A stretch of DNA of 36,645 bases, from positions 80,894 to 117,538 of the forward strand of contig NZ_RJPT01000005.1 in NCBI RefSeq assembly GCF_003943515.1, in the 5' to 3' direction. The DNA is from Streptococcus cristatus (GTDB lineage Bacteria; Bacillota; Bacilli; Lactobacillales; Streptococcaceae). Below are positions 28,065-36,067 of this stretch, one piece after another. The notes beneath the pieces are model-generated. The model worked only from the letters and a program-made list of their open reading frames with translations, was not told where the DNA came from and ran no database searches. Position numbers and translations under genes: made by a program. Position 1 is the first letter of the stretch. Each line of letters opens with the position of its first letter.

Positions 28065-28800
28065 AAAAATTCTCTATATTATTTCCTCCTTATTTTTTGC
28101 TTTGGTTTTGTTTATTTATGCGACGTCTAGTAGTTTTCAAAATAGTATCAGCATTCGCCAAGTGACTTCGGAAACTTATAGTAATACGATTTCTAATGTC
28201 CCGATTGATATCAAGTATGATAGCGAACGGTACTTCATTAGCGGCTTTACTTCCGAGGCTAGCGTTGTTTTGACGGGTTCTAATAGAGTGGCTTTAAGTA
28301 GCGAAATGCAGGAAAGTACACGGAAGTTCCATGTGGTAGCGGATTTATCTAATGCATCAGAAGGAACAGTCGAAGTGCAGCTGAAAGTCGAAAATCTACC
28401 TAGTGGTCTGTCTGCTACGGTTAATCCGCAAAAAATTTCAGTCAAGATAGGTAAAAAAGCAAGCAAGAAAGTGCCAGTGAAGTATCTCATCACAGGCAGT
28501 CAGGTTGCAGAAGATATTTCTATCACAAATGTGAGCTTGGAGCACGAAGAAGTCACAGTGACAAGCGATGAAGAAACTTTGGAAAAAGTTAATCATGTCG
28601 CAGCAGTCTTACCAAGCAATGTCACTATTTCAGGAAATTATAGTGGAGCAGCTTCCTTGCAGGCCATGGATGCCAATGGGAATGTTTTGCCAAGTGTTGT
28701 GACACCGTTTGAAACAACGATGAAAGTTACGACCAAAACGACACATTCGAATTCGTCAAGCTCAAAATCGAGCTCAAGTTCGAATTCATCTAGTAAATAA
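28051..28800 (+). CDS. cdaR: CdaA regulator CdaR (YbbR-domain protein)
   Basis: CdaR binds CdaA and modulates c-di-AMP synthesis. The 249-aa protein has an N-terminal membrane helix (about 5-24) and extracytoplasmic YbbR-type domains between about 35 and 225, recognisable by recurring patterns such as [17 protein letters not shown] and VPVKYLITG. Residues from about 228 to the end are almost only Ser, Thr, Asn and Lys. The protein is short compared with Bacillus CdaR, with roughly two YbbR repeats. AGGAGG precedes the ATG inside the end of cdaA, so translation is coupled. Confidence 0.9.
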   Translation: MKQSKKILYIISSLFFALVLFIYATSSSFQNSISIRQVTSETYSNTISNVPIDIKYDSERYFISGFTSEASVVLTGSNRVALSSEMQESTRKFHVVADLSNASEGTVEVQLKVENLPSGLSATVNPQKISVKIGKKASKKVPVKYLITGSQVAEDISITNVSLEHEEVTVTSDEETLEKVNHVAAVLPSNVTISGNYSGAASLQAMDANGNVLPSVVTPFETTMKVTTKTTHSNSSSSKSSSSSNSSSK

Positions 28801-28829
28801 ATGCAAGATTTGAAAGGAAAATTTTAAAA

Positions 28830-30182
28830 ATGGGTAAATATTTTGGAACCGATGGTGTTCGTGGAGAAGCTAATGTGGAATTAACGCCGGAATTGGCCTT
28901 TAAACTGGGCCGTTTTGGTGGATATGTTCTGAGCCAACACGAAAGTGAAGTTCCTCGGGTATTTGTTGGCCGTGATACACGTATTTCGGGAGAAATGTTG
29001 GAGAGTGCCTTGATTGCAGGTCTGCTTTCTGTTGGGATTCACGTCTACAAACTTGGTGTGATCGCTACTCCGGGTGTTGCCTACTTGGTCAAATCCGAAA
29101 AAGCTAGTGCGGGTGTCATGATTTCAGCTAGTCACAATCCTGCTCTCGATAATGGCATCAAATTCTTTGGTGGCGATGGTTATAAACTGGATGATGAACG
29201 CGAACTTGAAATCGAAGCTTTGCTGGACGCAGCAGAAGATACCCTTCCACGTCCCAGTGCTGAGGGCTTAGGGAAAGTCGTGGACTATCCTGAAGGCTTG
29301 CGTAAGTACCAACAATATATCGTTTCAACTGGTTTAGATCTTGAAGGAATGCACGTTGCCCTTGATACAGCAAATGGCGCTGCTTCAACTAGTGCCCGTC
29401 AAATTTTTGCTGATTTGGGTGCCCAGCTGACCGTTATCGGAGAAAATCCAGATGGCCTCAACATTAACTTAAATGTAGGCTCTACTCATCCAGAAGGCTT
29501 ACAAGAAACAGTCCGTGAATCAGGGGCGGCGATTGGTCTCGCTTTTGATGGCGATAGTGACCGTTTGATTGCTGTTGATGAAAATGGCGATATTGTAGAT
29601 GGTGATAAGATTATGTACATCATCGGCAAGTATCTGTCTGAAAAAGGCCAATTGGCTCAAAATACAATTGTGACTACGGTTATGTCCAACCTTGGTTTCC
29701 ACAAAGCCTTGGAGCGTGAAGGCATCAATAAAGTAGTGACTGCTGTCGGGGACCGCTATGTGGTAGAAGAAATGCGCAAGAACGGTTATAATCTAGGCGG
29801 CGAGCAATCTGGACATGTCATTATCATGGATTATAATACCACTGGTGATGGTCAATTGTCAGCGGTGCAATTAACCAAAGTGATGAAAGAAACTGGTAAG
29901 AGTTTGTCTGAACTTGCATCAGAAGTGACCATTTACCCACAAAAATTGGTTAATATTCGTGTCGAAAATGCCATGAAAGATAAGTCAATGGAAGTTCCTG
30001 CTATCAGAGACATTATTGAAAAAATGGAAACTGAAATGGCAGGAAATGGCCGCATCCTTGTCCGCCCAAGTGGAACAGAACCGCTTCTGCGTGTCATGGC
30101 TGAAGCGCCAACTCACGAAGAAGTGGACTACTATGTGGATACAATTGCGGATGTCGTCCGTGCTGAAATTGGTATCGAATAA
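28830..30182 (+). CDS. glmM: Phosphoglucosamine mutase
   Basis: GlmM converts glucosamine-6-phosphate to glucosamine-1-phosphate, feeding UDP-GlcNAc and peptidoglycan synthesis. The 450-aa protein begins [15 protein letters not shown], has the phosphorylated Ser101 in MISASHNP, the Mg-binding DGDSDR at 240-245, the sugar-binding GGEQSGH and the phosphate-binding [12 protein letters not shown] near the C-terminus. AAAGGAAA precedes the ATG, 29 bp after cdaR. In related bacteria GlmM binds CdaA and inhibits it, linking cell wall precursor flow to c-di-AMP. Confidence 0.98.
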   Translation: MGKYFGTDGVRGEANVELTPELAFKLGRFGGYVLSQHESEVPRVFVGRDTRISGEMLESALIAGLLSVGIHVYKLGVIATPGVAYLVKSEKASAGVMISASHNPALDNGIKFFGGDGYKLDDERELEIEALLDAAEDTLPRPSAEGLGKVVDYPEGLRKYQQYIVSTGLDLEGMHVALDTANGAASTSARQIFADLGAQLTVIGENPDGLNINLNVGSTHPEGLQETVRESGAAIGLAFDGDSDRLIAVDENGDIVDGDKIMYIIGKYLSEKGQLAQNTIVTTVMSNLGFHKALEREGINKVVTAVGDRYVVEEMRKNGYNLGGEQSGHVIIMDYNTTGDGQLSAVQLTKVMKETGKSLSELASEVTIYPQKLVNIRVENAMKDKSMEVPAIRDIIEKMETEMAGNGRILVRPSGTEPLLRVMAEAPTHEEVDYYVDTIADVVRAEIGIE

Positions 30183-30187
30183 AAGTC

Positions 30188-30235
30188 AAAAGATTGGAGA
30201 AGTCTCCTATTTGGAGTGAGCTCTTCAATCTTTTT
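30188..30235 (+). terminator. Terminator of cdaA-cdaR-glmM
   Basis: A stem of about 12 bp begins AAAGATTGGAGA at 30188 and pairs with TCTTCAATCTTT ending near 30233, with one G-T pair and a 22-nt loop. It ends in five T. Confidence 0.85.
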
Positions 30236-30316
30236 AAATTATTTTCATAAATATCCTTTAGAATTCTTTGGCTAATAGAGCAAAATCTCTCTTTTTCTTT
30301 TTCATCTCGTAAATAT

Positions 30317-30345
30317 TTGAAAAAGTATGCTAATCGTGTTAAAAT
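30317..30345 (+). promoter_or_regulatory. Promoter of the 42-aa membrane protein gene
   Basis: TTGAAA at 30317-30322 and TAAAAT at 30340-30345 have a 17-bp spacer, with TGT before the -10 making it extended. Confidence 0.75.
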
Positions 30346-30377
30346 ATAGGGAGTAATCTAGGAATTGAGGTAATAAA

Positions 30378-30506
30378 GTGGCTTTTGGAGATAACGGACA
30401 ACGTAAAAAAACTGGATTTGAAAAATTGACAATGCTGGTCGTGGTAATCATGTTACTTGTAACCATTGGTGCAATTTTTGCACAAGCTATTGGCGTAATC
30501 TTCTAA
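30378..30506 (+). CDS. 42-aa single-pass membrane protein, DUF4044-like
   Basis: A short frame starts at GTG 30378, with GAGGT 7 bp upstream, and ends at TAA 30506. The product (MAFGDNGQRKKTGFEKLTML onward) has a polar basic N-terminus of about 16 residues and one membrane helix at about 18-40. It resembles the small DUF4044 proteins of lactic acid bacteria, whose role I do not know. It has its own promoter and a small terminator, so it is very likely a real gene despite its size. Confidence 0.75.
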   Translation: MAFGDNGQRKKTGFEKLTMLVVVIMLLVTIGAIFAQAIGVIF

Positions 30507-30510
30507 TCCT

Positions 30511-30532
30511 AAACGCTGCAAGGCGTTTTTTT
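30511..30532 (+). terminator. Terminator of the 42-aa membrane protein gene
   Basis: AAACGC (30511-30516) and GCGTTT (30523-30528) form a 6-bp stem followed by T-rich DNA to 30532. It may be leaky, because no separate promoter is seen before obgE. Confidence 0.75.
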
Positions 30533-30558
30533 AGAGTAAAAAAGAAGCGAGAATTTAT

Positions 30559-31869
30559 ATGAGTATGTTTTTAGATACAGCCAAGATTCAGGTCAAGGCT
30601 GGCAAGGGCGGCGATGGCATGGTAGCTTTTCGCCGAGAAAAATATGTACCCAATGGCGGACCTTGGGGCGGCGATGGTGGTCGTGGTGGTGATGTGATTT
30701 TTGTCGTGGATGAAGGACTGCGTACCTTGATGGATTTCCGTTACAACCGTCATTTCAAGGCTCAATCAGGTGAAAAAGGAATGACTAAGGGAATGCATGG
30801 TCGAGGAGCGGAGGATTTGATTGTCCGTGTACCACAGGGGACGACCGTTCGTGATGCTGAAACTGGCAAGGTCATTACGGATTTGATTGAGCATGGTCAA
30901 CGATTTATCGTGGCGCATGGTGGTCGTGGCGGTCGTGGCAATATTCGCTTTGCTACACCTAAAAATCCTGCTCCGGAAATTTCTGAAAATGGGGAGCCTG
31001 GTCAGGAAAGAGAATTACTGCTGGAGCTAAAAGTACTAGCCGATGTTGGTCTGGTCGGTTTTCCTTCAGTTGGGAAATCAACCCTTCTGAGTGTGATTAC
31101 ATCAGCCAAGCCGAAAATTGGAGCTTATCACTTTACCACGATTGTTCCTAATCTGGGCATGGTTCGGACTCAGTCTGGGGAATCTTTTGCTGTAGCCGAT
31201 CTGCCAGGGTTGATCGAAGGAGCCAGTCAGGGCGTGGGTCTAGGAACCCAGTTTCTTCGACATATCGAGCGGACACGGGTCATTTTGCACGTTATTGATA
31301 TGTCTGCCAGTGAGGGTCGCGATCCTTATGAAGATTACCTTGCAATCAATAAAGAACTAGAATCCTATAATTTGCGCTTGATGGAACGGCCGCAGATCAT
31401 TGTAGCCAATAAGATGGATATGCCTGACAGTGCAAAAAACTTGAAAGAATTCAAGCAAAAACTGGCTGCCAACTATGATGAATTTGAAGAGTTGCCGCAG
31501 ATTTTCCCTATTTCTAGCCTGACCAAGCAGGGGCTTGCCACGCTCTTGGATGCGACAGCTGAGCTACTGGATAAGACATCTGAGTTTCTACTTTATGAAG
31601 AATCCGATATGGAAGACGAGGCTTATTATGGCTTTGATGAAGAAGCACCAGCCTTCGAAATCTCCCGTGATGATGATGCTACATGGGTACTTTCAGGTGA
31701 TAAACTAGAAAAACTCTTTACAATGACTAACTTTGACCGTGATGAGTCCATCATGAAATTCTCTCGTCAGTTGCGCGGTATGGGTGTTGATGAAGCACTT
31801 CGTGCGCGTGGTGCCAAGGATGGAGACTTGGTGCGCATCGGTAAGTTTGAGTTTGAATTTGTTGACTAA
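30559..31869 (+). CDS. obgE: Obg family GTPase
   Basis: Obg is a ribosome-associated GTPase involved in 50S assembly and stress control. The 436-aa protein has the glycine-rich Obg fold (1-158, with [23 protein letters not shown]), the G domain with G1 GFPSVGKST at 167-175, G3 DLPGL, G4 NKMD and G5-like SSLT, and a C-terminal OCT domain ending in [11 protein letters not shown]. The Shine-Dalgarno is weak (GCGAG), and a second in-frame ATG is two codons downstream. The next small gene follows after 11 bp. Confidence 0.97.
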   Translation: MSMFLDTAKIQVKAGKGGDGMVAFRREKYVPNGGPWGGDGGRGGDVIFVVDEGLRTLMDFRYNRHFKAQSGEKGMTKGMHGRGAEDLIVRVPQGTTVRDAETGKVITDLIEHGQRFIVAHGGRGGRGNIRFATPKNPAPEISENGEPGQERELLLELKVLADVGLVGFPSVGKSTLLSVITSAKPKIGAYHFTTIVPNLGMVRTQSGESFAVADLPGLIEGASQGVGLGTQFLRHIERTRVILHVIDMSASEGRDPYEDYLAINKELESYNLRLMERPQIIVANKMDMPDSAKNLKEFKQKLAANYDEFEELPQIFPISSLTKQGLATLLDATAELLDKTSEFLLYEESDMEDEAYYGFDEEAPAFEISRDDDATWVLSGDKLEKLFTMTNFDRDESIMKFSRQLRGMGVDEALRARGAKDGDLVRIGKFEFEFVD

Positions 31870-31880
31870 GGAGATATGTA

Positions 31881-32036
31881 ATGGGTGACAAACCAATATC
31901 TTTTCGAGACGAAAATGGCAACTTTGTCTCAGCAGCAGATGTTTGGAATGCAAAAAAGCTGGAAGAACTCTTTAACCGTCTAAATCCAAATCGCAAACTT
32001 CGCCTTGAGCGCGAAAAATTGAAAGAAGATCAATAA
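31881..32036 (+). CDS. 51-aa protein of unknown function, downstream of obgE
   Basis: The frame opens at ATG 31881, 7 nt after AAGGAG, and ends at TAA 32036. The product begins MGDKPISFRDENGNFVSAAD and ends with a charged helix rich in Arg, Lys and Glu (LNPNRKLRLEREKLKEDQ). It has no membrane segment or cysteine, and I do not recognise a family. Tight spacing to obgE suggests co-transcription and perhaps a ribosome-related role. Confidence 0.7.
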   Translation: MGDKPISFRDENGNFVSAADVWNAKKLEELFNRLNPNRKLRLEREKLKEDQ

Positions 32037-32042
32037 TTGAAA

Positions 32043-32118
32043 CCAATCCTTTTAGATGAAGGAATGAGTGACAGTAGTCATGCTGCCTCATTCCAGATTT
32101 CGAAGGATTTTCTATTGG
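32043..32118. repeat. Nested inverted repeat between convergent genes
   Basis: GGAATGAG (32061-32068) and CTCATTCC (32087-32094) form a perfect 8-bp inner stem. AATCCTT (32045-32051) and AAGGATT (32103-32109) can form a 7-bp outer stem. A small TGAC/GTCA stem sits inside the loop. There is no long T-run on either side, so it is not a standard terminator; it may end the obgE transcript inefficiently or be a small structured RNA. Confidence 0.45.
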
Positions 32119-32122
32119 AAAA

Positions 32123-32161
32123 AACAAAAAAAGCCAAATCCGATTTCTCGGAAATGGCTTT
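32123..32161 (-). terminator. Terminator of rpmE2
   Basis: Outer stem AAAGCCA/TGGCTTT (32130-32136, 32155-32161) and inner CCGA/TCGG with a small internal loop are followed on the minus strand by a long T-run. It lies about 30 bp after the rpmE2 stop. Confidence 0.85.
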
Positions 32162-32194
32162 GTATCAACATTCTTTTTAATGTCAATACAGTTC

Positions 32195-32437
32195 TTATTT
32201 GAGACCGTATTTTTTGTTGAAACGATCCACACGTCCATCTGCTTGAGTGAACTTTTGACGTCCAGTGTAGAATGGGTGTGAGTCTGATGAAATTTCGACA
32301 CGGATCAATGGGTAAGTTTCACCTTCGAATTCAACAGTTTCGTTTGAACGTTTAGTTGAACCGCTAAGGAACTTGTAGCCAGTAGTAGTGTCCATAAATA
32401 CAACTTGACGGTATTCTGGGTGAATGTCTTTTCTCAT
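32195..32437 (-). CDS. rpmE2: 50S ribosomal protein L31 type B
   Basis: The 80-aa protein begins [16 protein letters not shown] and contains the type B signatures FLSGSTK and [10 protein letters not shown], ending [10 protein letters not shown]. The CxxC cysteines of zinc-binding L31 are absent, so this is the zinc-independent form, which in some bacteria replaces the zinc form when zinc is scarce. AAAGGA precedes the ATG. A leader of about 55 nt can fold a 7-bp hairpin with one bulge (ATGGCTC with GAGTCCAT), and a palindrome overlaps the promoter. Confidence 0.95.
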   Translation of the reverse strand: MRKDIHPEYRQVVFMDTTTGYKFLSGSTKRSNETVEFEGETYPLIRVEISSDSHPFYTGRQKFTQADGRVDRFNKKYGLK

Positions 32438-32489
32438 TTTAAAAAAATCCTTTCTGCCATGGACTCTTTGCGAGCCATAGATTAGTTAC

Positions 32490-32524
32490 TTTGATAGTTT
32501 ATCAAATTCTAAATGATTTGACAA
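32490..32524 (-). promoter_or_regulatory. Promoter of rpmE2 with overlapping palindrome
   Basis: On the minus strand, TTGTCA (32524-32519), a 17-bp spacer and TAAACT (32501-32496) form a promoter with an extended TGA. A perfect 7-3-7 inverted repeat TTTGATA-N3-TATCAAA (32490-32506) covers the -10 and is a candidate operator. Confidence 0.6.
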
Positions 32525-32542
32525 GTCTTTTGGATGATTTTC

Positions 32543-33478
32543 TTACTTTTTTGCTCTTTCTTTTAATTTTTGATAAATCAAATCCACTTCATCTTTGGAA
32601 TAAGCATTGGCACCGCTGGCAAGTGGGTGGCCACCTCCATCATGTTGTTTGGCAATTTCATTGATTGGAGTAAATTTACTGCGCATCCGCACACGATAAT
32701 GGCCGTCAGGCTGTTCGACAAAGATGGCCCACATCTGGACATCTTCGATCCGTCCGGGTGCAGCTACAATAGCTGAAGTATCAGCATCCGTCAGCTGATT
32801 TTCTTTCAATAATTGCTGTGATAGGATGACACGCGCAGCACCATTTTCATCCACTTCCAGATTATCGTATACATAACCTTGGAGTTTGGCAACTTGATGG
32901 GTGATGGAGTCCATTTTTCGAGATAGCTCTGAGAAATTAAAAGCATATTGGCGAAGTTTTCCAGCTACCTCAAATGTGCGTGCAGTAGTCGCTGGATAGA
33001 GGAAGCGCCCTGTATCTCCAACAATGCCAGCATAGAGGAGTTTAGCGATATAGTCATTTACTTCTAAGTGATTCTCGAAAGCAAAAAGAGCGATAATTTC
33101 GCTCGTGCTACTGGCATCTGTATCAACCAGCAGCAAATCTCCGTAGGCATCATCGTTGGGATGATGGTCGATTTTAATCAAAAAGTCGCCTGTACTGTAG
33201 CGCTGATCATCAATGCGGGGAGTGTTGGCTGTATCGCACACGATTACCAAGGCCTGCTCGTAGTCCGCATCTGTCACCTCATCCATCTTTGCTAGCCAAG
33301 TAAGACTAGGCTCGTTGTAACCTGTGACTTTGATGGATTTTTCAGGAAAGTTGAGCTGGAGAAGTTTTTGTAAGCCGACTTGACTGCCAATTGCATCTGG
33401 GTCGGGGCGCATGTGGCGGTGGATGATAATTTTATCGTATTCCTTAATTATTTTCAGAATTTTACTATAGATACTCAT
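32543..33478 (-). CDS. DHH/DHHA1 phosphoesterase, probable pApA/oligonucleotide phosphodiesterase (Pde2/NrnA-like)
   Basis: The 311-aa protein belongs to the DHH family that degrades nanoRNA and pApA, the linear breakdown product of c-di-AMP. It has HRHMRPDPDAIGS (about 20-32), the second metal motif CDTANTPR (86-93), the DHH motif IDHHPNDD (about 108-115) and the C-terminal DHHA1 signature GGGHPLASGA (about 286-295). Pneumococcal Pde2 has the same stand-alone form. GAGG lies 8 bp before the ATG, and an extended -10 (TGC-TACAAT) is about 35 bp upstream. It lies 105 bp upstream of rpmE2 on the same strand, but rpmE2 has its own promoter. Together with cdaA, c-di-AMP synthesis and turnover genes lie within 6 kb. 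Confidence 0.9.
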   Translation of the reverse strand: MSIYSKILKIIKEYDKIIIHRHMRPDPDAIGSQVGLQKLLQLNFPEKSIKVTGYNEPSLTWLAKMDEVTDADYEQALVIVCDTANTPRIDDQRYSTGDFLIKIDHHPNDDAYGDLLLVDTDASSTSEIIALFAFENHLEVNDYIAKLLYAGIVGDTGRFLYPATTARTFEVAGKLRQYAFNFSELSRKMDSITHQVAKLQGYVYDNLEVDENGAARVILSQQLLKENQLTDADTSAIVAAPGRIEDVQMWAIFVEQPDGHYRVRMRSKFTPINEIAKQHDGGGHPLASGANAYSKDEVDLIYQKLKERAKK

Positions 33479-33546
33479 TGTGAACCTCTTAAACTTTCTC
33501 TAGTTATTGTAGCACAAGAATTTTTATTTTTAAAATAAAAAAGATG

Positions 33547-33555
33547 TGTTATAAT
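33547..33555 (+). promoter_or_regulatory. Extended -10 promoter of the flavodoxin gene
   Basis: TGT-TATAAT at 33547-33555 overlaps an upstream in-frame ATG (33554), showing that this ATG is not the start codon. Confidence 0.7.
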
Positions 33556-33583
33556 GAATGAAGATTATAATTTGGAGGGAACT

Positions 33584-34024
33584 ATGACCTTAGCGAAAAT
33601 TGTATTTGCCAGTATGACTGGAAACACCGAGGAAATTGCCGATATTGTGGCGGATAAGCTAAGAGAACTAGATGTAGAAGTTGAAGTGGACGAGTGTACC
33701 ACTGTTGATGCAGAAGATTTCTTGGAAGCGGATATTACGATTGTAGCGACCTATACCTACGGTGACGGTGAGCTGCCGGATGAAATGATGGACTTCTACG
33801 AAGACTTATCTGGATTGGACTTGTCTGGCAAGGTCTATGGAGTGGTTGGTTCAGGCGATACTTTTTATGATGAATTCTGCAAGGCTGTTGATGATTTTGA
33901 TGCTATTTTTGCGGCTACAGGAGCAGTGAAAGGTTCAGAATGTGTCAAAGTAGATCTTTCTGCAGAAGAAGATGATATCGAGCGCTTGGAAGCATTTGCG
34001 GAAGAGTTGGTAAGTAAAGTTTAA
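33584..34024 (+). CDS. Flavodoxin (short chain)
   Basis: The 146-aa electron carrier binds FMN and can replace ferredoxin. The phosphate-binding loop SMTGNTEE is at about 9-16, the first isoalloxazine loop TYTYGDGELP at about 57-66 and the second GSGDTFYDEFC at about 89-99. The protein is very acidic, as flavodoxins are. The start is at 33584, 5 bp after GGAGG; 33554 lies inside the -10 box. A terminator follows, so it is monocistronic. Confidence 0.92.
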   Translation: MTLAKIVFASMTGNTEEIADIVADKLRELDVEVEVDECTTVDAEDFLEADITIVATYTYGDGELPDEMMDFYEDLSGLDLSGKVYGVVGSGDTFYDEFCKAVDDFDAIFAATGAVKGSECVKVDLSAEEDDIERLEAFAEELVSKV

Positions 34025-34039
34025 AATGACAATATGGAG

Positions 34040-34060
34040 AGCGGCTGTAGCCGTTTTTCT
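34040..34060 (+). terminator. Terminator of the flavodoxin gene
   Basis: AGCGGC and GCCGTT form a 6-bp stem with loop TGTA, followed by TTTTTCTTTT. Confidence 0.8.
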
Positions 34061-34079
34061 TTTGTTAAAGTATTATTTT

Positions 34080-34108
34080 CTGACAATTCTCATGATTAGG
34101 AGTATAAT
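34080..34108 (+). promoter_or_regulatory. Strong promoter of sufB
   Basis: CTGACA at 34080-34085 and TATAAT at 34103-34108 have an exact 17-bp spacer, one mismatch from consensus. AAAGGAGG follows at 34133-34140, so sufB is set up for high expression on its own. Confidence 0.8.
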
Positions 34109-34147
34109 ATAAGTAAGCGTTATCCCTTAGATAAAGGAGGAATTTCT

Positions 34148-35530
34148 ATGAAAGAACGCGACTATGCCTTTGGCTTTCATGATAATGCCAAGCCACTCTT
34201 TTCAACTGGTAAAGGTTTGACCGAAGAAGTAGTTCGAGAAATCTCAGAAATCAAGAATGAGCCCCAGTGGATGTTGGATTATCGCCTCCGCTCCTTGGAA
34301 CTTTTTCATAAGTTACCCATGCCTAACTTTGGACCAGATTTATCAGGTATTCGCTTTGATGATATTATCTACTACCAGAAACTAAGCGGAGATCGGGCTC
34401 GCAGTTGGGATGAAGTCCCAGAGGAGATTAAGAAAACCTTTGACCGCTTGGGAATTCCAGAAGCCGAGAAGCAGTTCCTATCTGGAGCTGTGGCACAGTA
34501 TGAATCTGAAGTGGTTTATCATAATATGAAGGAAGAGTTTGCCAAGCTGGGGATTATTTTCACCGATACGGATACGGCTGTGCAGGAATATCCAGACTTG
34601 GTCAAACAGTATTTTGGTACTGTGATTTCAAATGCTGAGCATAAATTTTCAGCGCTTAATAGTGCGGTTTGGTCTGGTGGAACCTTTATCTATGTGCCTA
34701 AGAATGTCCAGTGCCAAGTTCCTGTTCAGACCTATTTTCGTATCAACGGAGAAAATGCTGGCCAGTTTGAGCGTTCCTTGATGATTATCGAGGAGGGCGG
34801 CTCTATCCAGTATATCGAGGGCTGTACAGCACCGACTTACACAAGCAATAGCCTTCATGCGGCAAATGTCGAAATCATTGTCAAAAAGGATGCCTTTTTC
34901 CGCTATACGACCATTCAAAATTGGTCGGACAATGTCTATAACCTGGTAACGGAGCGGGGGATTGTTGAAGAAGGCGGCACCTTAGAGTGGATTGATGGGA
35001 ACTTAGGCAGCAAGGTCAATATGAAATATCCCTGCAGCATTCTTAATGGTCGCAATGCAAGAACTTCTGTCCTCTCTATGTCTTTTGCTAACTATGGCCA
35101 GCACTTAGATGCTGGTTGTAAGGTTTTTCATAATGCGCCCAAGACTTCCAGTACCTTAATTTCTAAATCAGTGGCTAAGGATGGCGGCAAGACCGACTAC
35201 CGTGGTCAGGTTCGCTTTGGGAAGAATAGCGCTGGCTCTAAATCTCATATCGAGTGCGATACCATTCTGATGGATGGTGAGTCTAGTTCTGATACCATTC
35301 CCTTTAATGAAATTCATAATTCCAATGTCGCGCTAGAGCATGAAGCCAAGGTTTCCAAAGTATCTGAGGACCAGCTCTACTACCTAATGAGCCGAGGAAT
35401 AAGCGAAGAAGAAGCCACAGCTATGATTATCAACGGATTTATGGAACCCATTACCAAAGAACTTCCAATGGAATACGCCGTCGAACTCAACCAACTCATC
35501 AACATGAGTATGGAAGGCTCAGTTGGTTAA
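34148..35530 (+). CDS. sufB: Fe-S cluster assembly scaffold SufB, stand-alone copy
   Basis: SufB is the beta-helix scaffold of the SufBCD complex where Fe-S clusters are built. The 460-aa protein carries the family blocks [83 protein letters not shown] and [11 protein letters not shown]. Cys370 and Glu399 fall where the functional Cys405 and Glu434 of E. coli SufB lie, and their spacing is the same. The N-terminus is slightly shorter than Bacillus SufB. Unlike the usual sufCDSUB operon, no other suf gene is adjacent: flavodoxin is upstream and chorismate mutase downstream. It has its own promoter, Shine-Dalgarno and terminator. It may be a second copy or a relocated one. Confidence 0.9.
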   Translation: MKERDYAFGFHDNAKPLFSTGKGLTEEVVREISEIKNEPQWMLDYRLRSLELFHKLPMPNFGPDLSGIRFDDIIYYQKLSGDRARSWDEVPEEIKKTFDRLGIPEAEKQFLSGAVAQYESEVVYHNMKEEFAKLGIIFTDTDTAVQEYPDLVKQYFGTVISNAEHKFSALNSAVWSGGTFIYVPKNVQCQVPVQTYFRINGENAGQFERSLMIIEEGGSIQYIEGCTAPTYTSNSLHAANVEIIVKKDAFFRYTTIQNWSDNVYNLVTERGIVEEGGTLEWIDGNLGSKVNMKYPCSILNGRNARTSVLSMSFANYGQHLDAGCKVFHNAPKTSSTLISKSVAKDGGKTDYRGQVRFGKNSAGSKSHIECDTILMDGESSSDTIPFNEIHNSNVALEHEAKVSKVSEDQLYYLMSRGISEEEATAMIINGFMEPITKELPMEYAVELNQLINMSMEGSVG

Positions 35531-35551
35531 AAAGGTCCATTGGACCTTTTT
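35529..35551 (+). terminator. Terminator of sufB
   Basis: AAAAAGGTCC and GGACCTTTTT form a perfect 10-bp stem with a 3-nt loop that starts inside the stop codon. It is also the first hairpin of the tandem array. Confidence 0.85.
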
Positions 35552-35738
35552 AATCTGTGGATAAAAACTCGCTTTTGCGAGTTCTCCTTAATCCAAGGTT
35601 CGGGGAACCTTTTTAATCTGCAGCTAGAGACTCGCCCCTGTGAGTTCCCCTTAATTTAAGGTTGTTTTAGGTTGCAGATATATACTCGCTTTTGCGAGTT
35701 TTCTTTTAATTTAAAGTCCTTAGGACCTTTTTTATTTA
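35532..35738. repeat. 63-bp tandem repeat of paired hairpins (about 3.4 copies)
   Basis: Units start at 35532, 35595, 35658 and 35713, giving lengths 63, 63, 55 and a partial copy. Each full unit holds hairpin A (AAGGTCC/GGACCTT or AAGGTTC/GAACCTT) followed by TTTTTAATCTG, and hairpin B (ACTCGC/GCGAGT around TTTT, or ACTCGC/GTGAGT around CCCT) followed by T/C-rich TTAAT. In unit 2 the A stem changes on both sides (GGTCC/GGACC to GGTTC/GAACC) and the B stem changes to a G-T pair, so pairing is kept. Unit 3 has an 8-bp loss that breaks hairpin A. There is no coding frame of note here. Confidence 0.8.
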
Positions 35739-35767
35739 GGATAAAACTAGAACATTTTACTATTTTT

Positions 35768-35776
35768 TGATATGAT
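35768..35776 (+). promoter_or_regulatory. Extended -10 promoter of the chorismate mutase operon
   Basis: TGA-TATGAT at 35768-35776 lies 25 bp before the chorismate mutase ATG; no clear -35 is seen. No fluoride riboswitch motif is found in the leader or upstream. Confidence 0.5.
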
Positions 35777-35800
35777 AGATAGAATATGAGGAGGAATGAG

Positions 35801-36067
35801 ATGACGTTAGAAGAAATCAGACAGGAAATTGACCAAATAGATGATGCACTCGTTACCTTACTAGAGCAGCGCATGAATCTGGTTGGCCAAGTTGTGGCTG
35901 TTAAAAAATCAACTGGGAAGGCCGTCGCAGATCCTAAGCGAGAAGAAAGGATCTTTGCTGGAGTTGCGAGCAAGATTGAAAATAAGAACTATCAAGAAAC
36001 GATTCTTGCGACCTTTGCGGACATCCTAAAGCATTCACGTGCTTTTCAGGAGAAGCAAATAAGATGA
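35801..36067 (+). CDS. Chorismate mutase, AroQ type
   Basis: This 88-aa all-helical enzyme converts chorismate to prephenate for phenylalanine and tyrosine. It begins MTLEEIRQEIDQIDDALVTL and has the AroQ pattern: Arg7, the LLEQRMNLVGQVVAVK stretch with Arg24 and Lys35, and DPKREERI. The start at 35801 follows AGGAGG by 6 bp; the in-frame ATG at 35786 lies before that site. Its stop overlaps the first crcB start (ATGA), so the mutase and fluoride channel genes form one operon. Confidence 0.9.
   Translation: MTLEEIRQEIDQIDDALVTLLEQRMNLVGQVVAVKKSTGKAVADPKREERIFAGVASKIENKNYQETILATFADILKHSRAFQEKQIR

Noticed and set aside
31876..31881. Start-stop element ATG TAA just before the 51-aa gene
   Set aside because: It is only 2 nt from AAGGAG, too close for initiation, whereas the real ATG has ideal 7-nt spacing.
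35532..35738. CRISPR array
   Set aside because: The units are directly adjacent hairpins with no unique spacers, they diverge from each other, and no cas genes are present.
35551..35800. Possible fluoride riboswitch before the chorismate mutase-crcB operon
   Set aside because: The conserved crcB RNA motif is not present; the region is filled by the 63-bp hairpin repeat.
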